A stretch of DNA of 64,000 nt from positions 203,340 through 267,339 of the forward strand of contig CAWEWZ010000001.1 of the NCBI GenBank assembly GCA_963812885.1, in the 5' to 3' direction. The notes under the pieces are model-generated. The model was not told the origin of the DNA, ran no database searches, and saw only the letters and a program-made list of their open reading frames with translations. Shown here piece after piece: positions 61,954 through 64,000 of this stretch; positions within the stretch are counted from its first letter, which is position 1, and every line of letters begins with the position of its first letter. Both the position numbers and the translations under genes were made by a program. This DNA is from Bog-756 sp963812885. GTDB lineage: Bacteria; Actinomycetota; Acidimicrobiia; Acidimicrobiales; RAAP-2.

Positions 61954-62494
61954 TCAGACCGAGCTGTCACCCATCTCCGTATCCATCGACAACCCGGAGG
62001 ATTGGGCCGACATCAGCCAACAGCTGTCTGCGGAACTGGGGGAGCCCGTTGTTCTCACTCCGGAGATGATTGGACGAACGGTGGGCAGCGCGGTTCCGAT
62101 GTTCTTTGCCGCCGACGCTTCGGGAAATCTGGATACGCTTCGCGGCACCTTCGCCGCCCAGGTAATCGCCCAATGTCAGCGACATATCGGAACTCTCAAC
62201 GGAGACACACCGGAGTCCGTGCTTCTCCGCCTGGTCGGATCCCCGATGGAGAATGGCAAGCCTGCTCTTCGGGTCCACCTTCAGATCAAGACCCGTGCTC
62301 CAGACGGGAGTGAGGGTGCCACCGGCCAATTCTGGGACTTCGCTCTCGGTGTCCAGGTAACCGTGGCTCCTTCAGCCTGTCCCAACTGCGGTGCGCCTCT
62401 GAGCGGAGGCCAACTGATCTGCGACCACTGCCACACCGACGTAGGCCAGGTGGCCGATGCTGCCCTGGTTGTGGAGCGACTCGAGCTCTACTGA
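61940..62494 (+). CDS. Zinc-ribbon protein of unknown function, SPFH partner
   Basis: 184 residues. The N-terminal domain includes ISVSIDNPEDWADISQQLSA and IGRTVGSAVPMFFAADASGN, then LQIKTRAPDGSEGATGQFWDFALGV. The C-terminus has a zinc ribbon, CPNCGAPLSGGQLICDHCH, and ends VVERLELY. The layout loosely recalls Tim44-like/zinc-ribbon proteins found next to SPFH genes, but the family is not certain. Overlap with the SPFH gene implies a joint role. Confidence 0.65.
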   Translation: MTMSDQTELSPISVSIDNPEDWADISQQLSAELGEPVVLTPEMIGRTVGSAVPMFFAADASGNLDTLRGTFAAQVIAQCQRHIGTLNGDTPESVLLRLVGSPMENGKPALRVHLQIKTRAPDGSEGATGQFWDFALGVQVTVAPSACPNCGAPLSGGQLICDHCHTDVGQVADAALVVERLELY

Positions 62495-62589
62495 GGAGTT
62501 GGTCGGCGACGGGACGGCGATCGCAATGGTTTCGTCCCTAGCTTTTTCGAACGACACCGTCCACCTGTTGAGCTTGGGCTGCTCTTCGA

Positions 62590-62805
62590 GTCCCTTTCCT
62601 ATGTCCAGGCCGAGGCCGGGCTCCAGGCCGAACGGCGGGAGGGGTTCGAATCGCCATCGTGGGGGTCCGCCCGAGTGCCCGGTATGCCGTTTCCGGCCCG
62701 GGGGGTGCTCGGGGGGCGGATCGATCCGCTCCAGGGTCCATCCTTCGAACGTCTTCAAGAATTGGTGGTGATGGCAGAGCAGGGCCAGATTGTCGGCAAG
62801 TCGTT
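62590..62805 (-). pseudogene. Remnant of an HNH endonuclease (DUF222/13E12-type) C-terminus
   Basis: The minus strand reads LADNLALLCHHHHQFL-like sequence (exactly LADNLALLCHHHQFLKTFEG) and then WTLERIDPPPEHPPG and PPRWRFEPLPPFG, the usual C-terminal end of actinobacterial HNH proteins (TDLDNL.LLC..HH...EGGWTLER). Upstream of it (62806-62900) stop codons and frame changes destroy the rest of the HNH domain. The stretch 62495-62922 otherwise holds only the leader of the next gene. Confidence 0.5.
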
Positions 62806-62922
62806 AGTCAGACCCTTACTGCATGGACGTCGACGGGCGGCTTGCGAGAGGGCGATTCAACAGCATCCGATCGACTTATGGCATATAGTCCACCACATCA
62901 CCGGCAGGTTAGGAGTATGCGC

Positions 62923-63879
62923 ATGAGGGTGGCCGCAAGTCGTTCCCGGTACCGTTCGGGCTCACGCCTTCGCATCGCGGCGCAGACACTATTGGCGCTA
63001 ATTACGCTGGGCTGCGGTCTATCGATAGCGGGCCCAGCAGATGCAGCGCAGACGTCCTGCTTGAAGCCTTCTATCTATCCGGAGTGTCCCGCTGGCCCGC
63101 AAACTTTCGTCAGTTTCTTCATGATCAACAATGGAGCTACATTCGCCGTCACTGCGGATGGGACGGTCTATGCGGGTGGGGGGCTCTATGGGGGTGGGAC
63201 GGTCAGCCAGGGGCTGAGTGGCCAGCCGCTTGATGCTCCTATTGTCGGCATTGCTGCCTCTGCCGGCCAGAATTTTACGTTTCCTTATTGGCTTGTGGCC
63301 AGCGATGGCGGCGTATTCGCCTTCCAAAGTACATTCCCGTTTCAGGGCGCACGATTCTACGGGTCGATGGGCGGCAAGCATTTGAACTCACCCATCGTCG
63401 GAATGGCGCCGACGCCTGACGGGAAGGGCTATTGGCTGGTGGCCGCCGATGGTGGCGTCTTCGGCTTCGGCGATGCGAACTTCCACGGGTCGATGGGCGG
63501 CCAGCATTTGAACTCACCGATTGTCGGAATGGCGCCGACGCCTGACGGGAAGGGCTATTGGCTGGTGGCCGCCGACGGTGGCGTCTTCGGCTTCGGCGAT
63601 GCGAACTTCCACGGGTCGATGGGCGGCCAGCATTTGAACTCACCCATTGTCGGAATGGCACGGACGCCTGACGGGAAGGGCTACTACCTGGCCGGTGCGG
63701 ACGGCGGCATCTTCGCCTTCGGAGATGCCGTCTTTGCCGCCTCTGCTAGGGGACTGGTGAATGCTCCCGTCATCGGAGTCTCAGCCTTGTATGCCCAGAG
63801 CGGAGTTTTTCCAGAATTTCGGCTGCTGCCGGCAGCAGCCGTCGCAACGTCGTCCGGATTACTGGTTTATTTGGACTAG
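62923..63879 (+). CDS. Secreted protein of 42-residue WLVA-DGG-FGFGDA repeats
   Basis: 318 residues. A basic N-terminus and hydrophobic core (LLALITLGCGLSIAG) end in a signal peptidase site at about PADA-AQ. The mature part is made of beta-propeller-like repeats: SPIVGMAPTPDGKGYWLVAA, DGGVFGFGDANFHGSMGGQH. Two units are near identical and three are diverged. Such repeats are abundant in extracellular proteins of Acidimicrobiia; function is unknown, perhaps adhesion or carbohydrate binding. AGGAG lies 7 bases before ATG 62923; ATG 62917 is too close to it. Confidence 0.75.
   Translation: MRVAASRSRYRSGSRLRIAAQTLLALITLGCGLSIAGPADAAQTSCLKPSIYPECPAGPQTFVSFFMINNGATFAVTADGTVYAGGGLYGGGTVSQGLSGQPLDAPIVGIAASAGQNFTFPYWLVASDGGVFAFQSTFPFQGARFYGSMGGKHLNSPIVGMAPTPDGKGYWLVAADGGVFGFGDANFHGSMGGQHLNSPIVGMAPTPDGKGYWLVAADGGVFGFGDANFHGSMGGQHLNSPIVGMARTPDGKGYYLAGADGGIFAFGDAVFAASARGLVNAPVIGVSALYAQSGVFPEFRLLPAAAVATSSGLLVYLD
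63361..63738 (+). repeat. Three 126-bp tandem coding repeats
   Basis: Units start at 63361, 63487 and 63613, a 126-base period (42 codons). The first two units are nearly identical at DNA level; the third diverges in its second half. High DNA identity indicates recent duplication or ongoing recombination. Confidence 0.9.
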
Positions 63880-63953
63880 TAACGAGCGCAAACTCCCGTC
63901 GAGATATCCGATCTCAATGGGAGAGCGGCGCTCCTATGGCTCTCGAATTCGGT

Positions 63954-63978
63954 GGAGGCGGGCCGAAGGCCCGCCTCC
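63954..63978 (+). terminator. Rho-independent-type terminator after the repeat protein
   Basis: A perfect 11-bp stem GGAGGCGGGCC / GGCCCGCCTCC with a GAA loop is followed by CTTAACTT. It lies 75 bases after the stop of the repeat-protein gene. Confidence 0.75.
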
Positions 63979-64000
63979 CTTAACTTGACTTAGAGCGCGC

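Overview
The window is GC-rich (uniformly high third-position GC) and reads as chromosomal DNA of an actinobacterium, most likely of the class Acidimicrobiia. The pointers are an HspR-type dnaK-grpE-dnaJ-hspR-clpB operon with a HAIR-like operator, a GlnR-type box before amt, ClpS coupled to a DUF2017 protein, a SenX3/RegX3-type two-component pair, a 'GWWLASDGRWYPPE' N-terminal motif, and a secreted protein built of 'GYWLVAADGGVFGFGDA' repeats. The class assignment is inference from family knowledge; no rRNA is present. Genes are packed tightly with many ATGA/GTGA overlaps.

Layout. 0-6 kb: partial GNAT acetyltransferase, L,D-transpeptidase, then a lipid/quinone group (chorismate-lyase-like protein, SRPBCC protein, UbiA-like membrane protein, UbiE/MenG methyltransferase, geranylgeranyl-reductase-type flavoprotein) and a small membrane protein. 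6.5-11 kb: dCTP deaminase, an EtfD-like membrane Fe-S oxidoreductase, a cyclic-nucleotide-binding protein and two membrane proteins. 11.3-14.4 kb: amt-glnB under a GlnR-like box, converging on phosphoglycerate mutase. 14.5-21.4 kb: the heat-shock operon. 21.5-34.8 kb: nucleotide synthesis (purA, purD, purB, purC, purS, purQ, purL, purF, purM, pyrE) with two inserts on the other strand. 34.9-42.3 kb: ferredoxin and PadR regulator, then a signalling island (two GAF-ANTAR antiterminators, a STAS protein, an ECF sigma factor overlapping a membrane-anchored serpin, and an LppX/LprG-like protein). 42.6-42.9 kb: tRNA-Phe, tRNA-Asp and tRNA-Glu on the minus strand. 42.9-49.9 kb: clpS/DUF2017, ctaA, ctaB, a TlpA-type thioredoxin, an ABC exporter and serS. 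49.9-58.8 kb: regX3-senX3 divergent from a five-gene type IV secretion-like module. 58.8-64 kb: an SQR-like flavoprotein, an SPFH/zinc-ribbon module, an HNH-nuclease remnant and the secreted repeat protein.

The most unusual feature is the ECF sigma factor whose stop codon overlaps the start of a one-pass membrane protein with an extracytoplasmic serpin domain that has an inhibitory-type hinge. It occupies the slot of an anti-sigma factor and suggests protease sensing.

Data caution: at least fifteen single-base frame changes interrupt otherwise well-conserved, mostly essential genes (ubiE, the EtfD-like gene, gpm, purD, purB, purC, purL, pyrE, serS and others). Residual sequencing or assembly error is much more likely than gene decay. 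Those genes are annotated as single CDS spans with the break positions stated.
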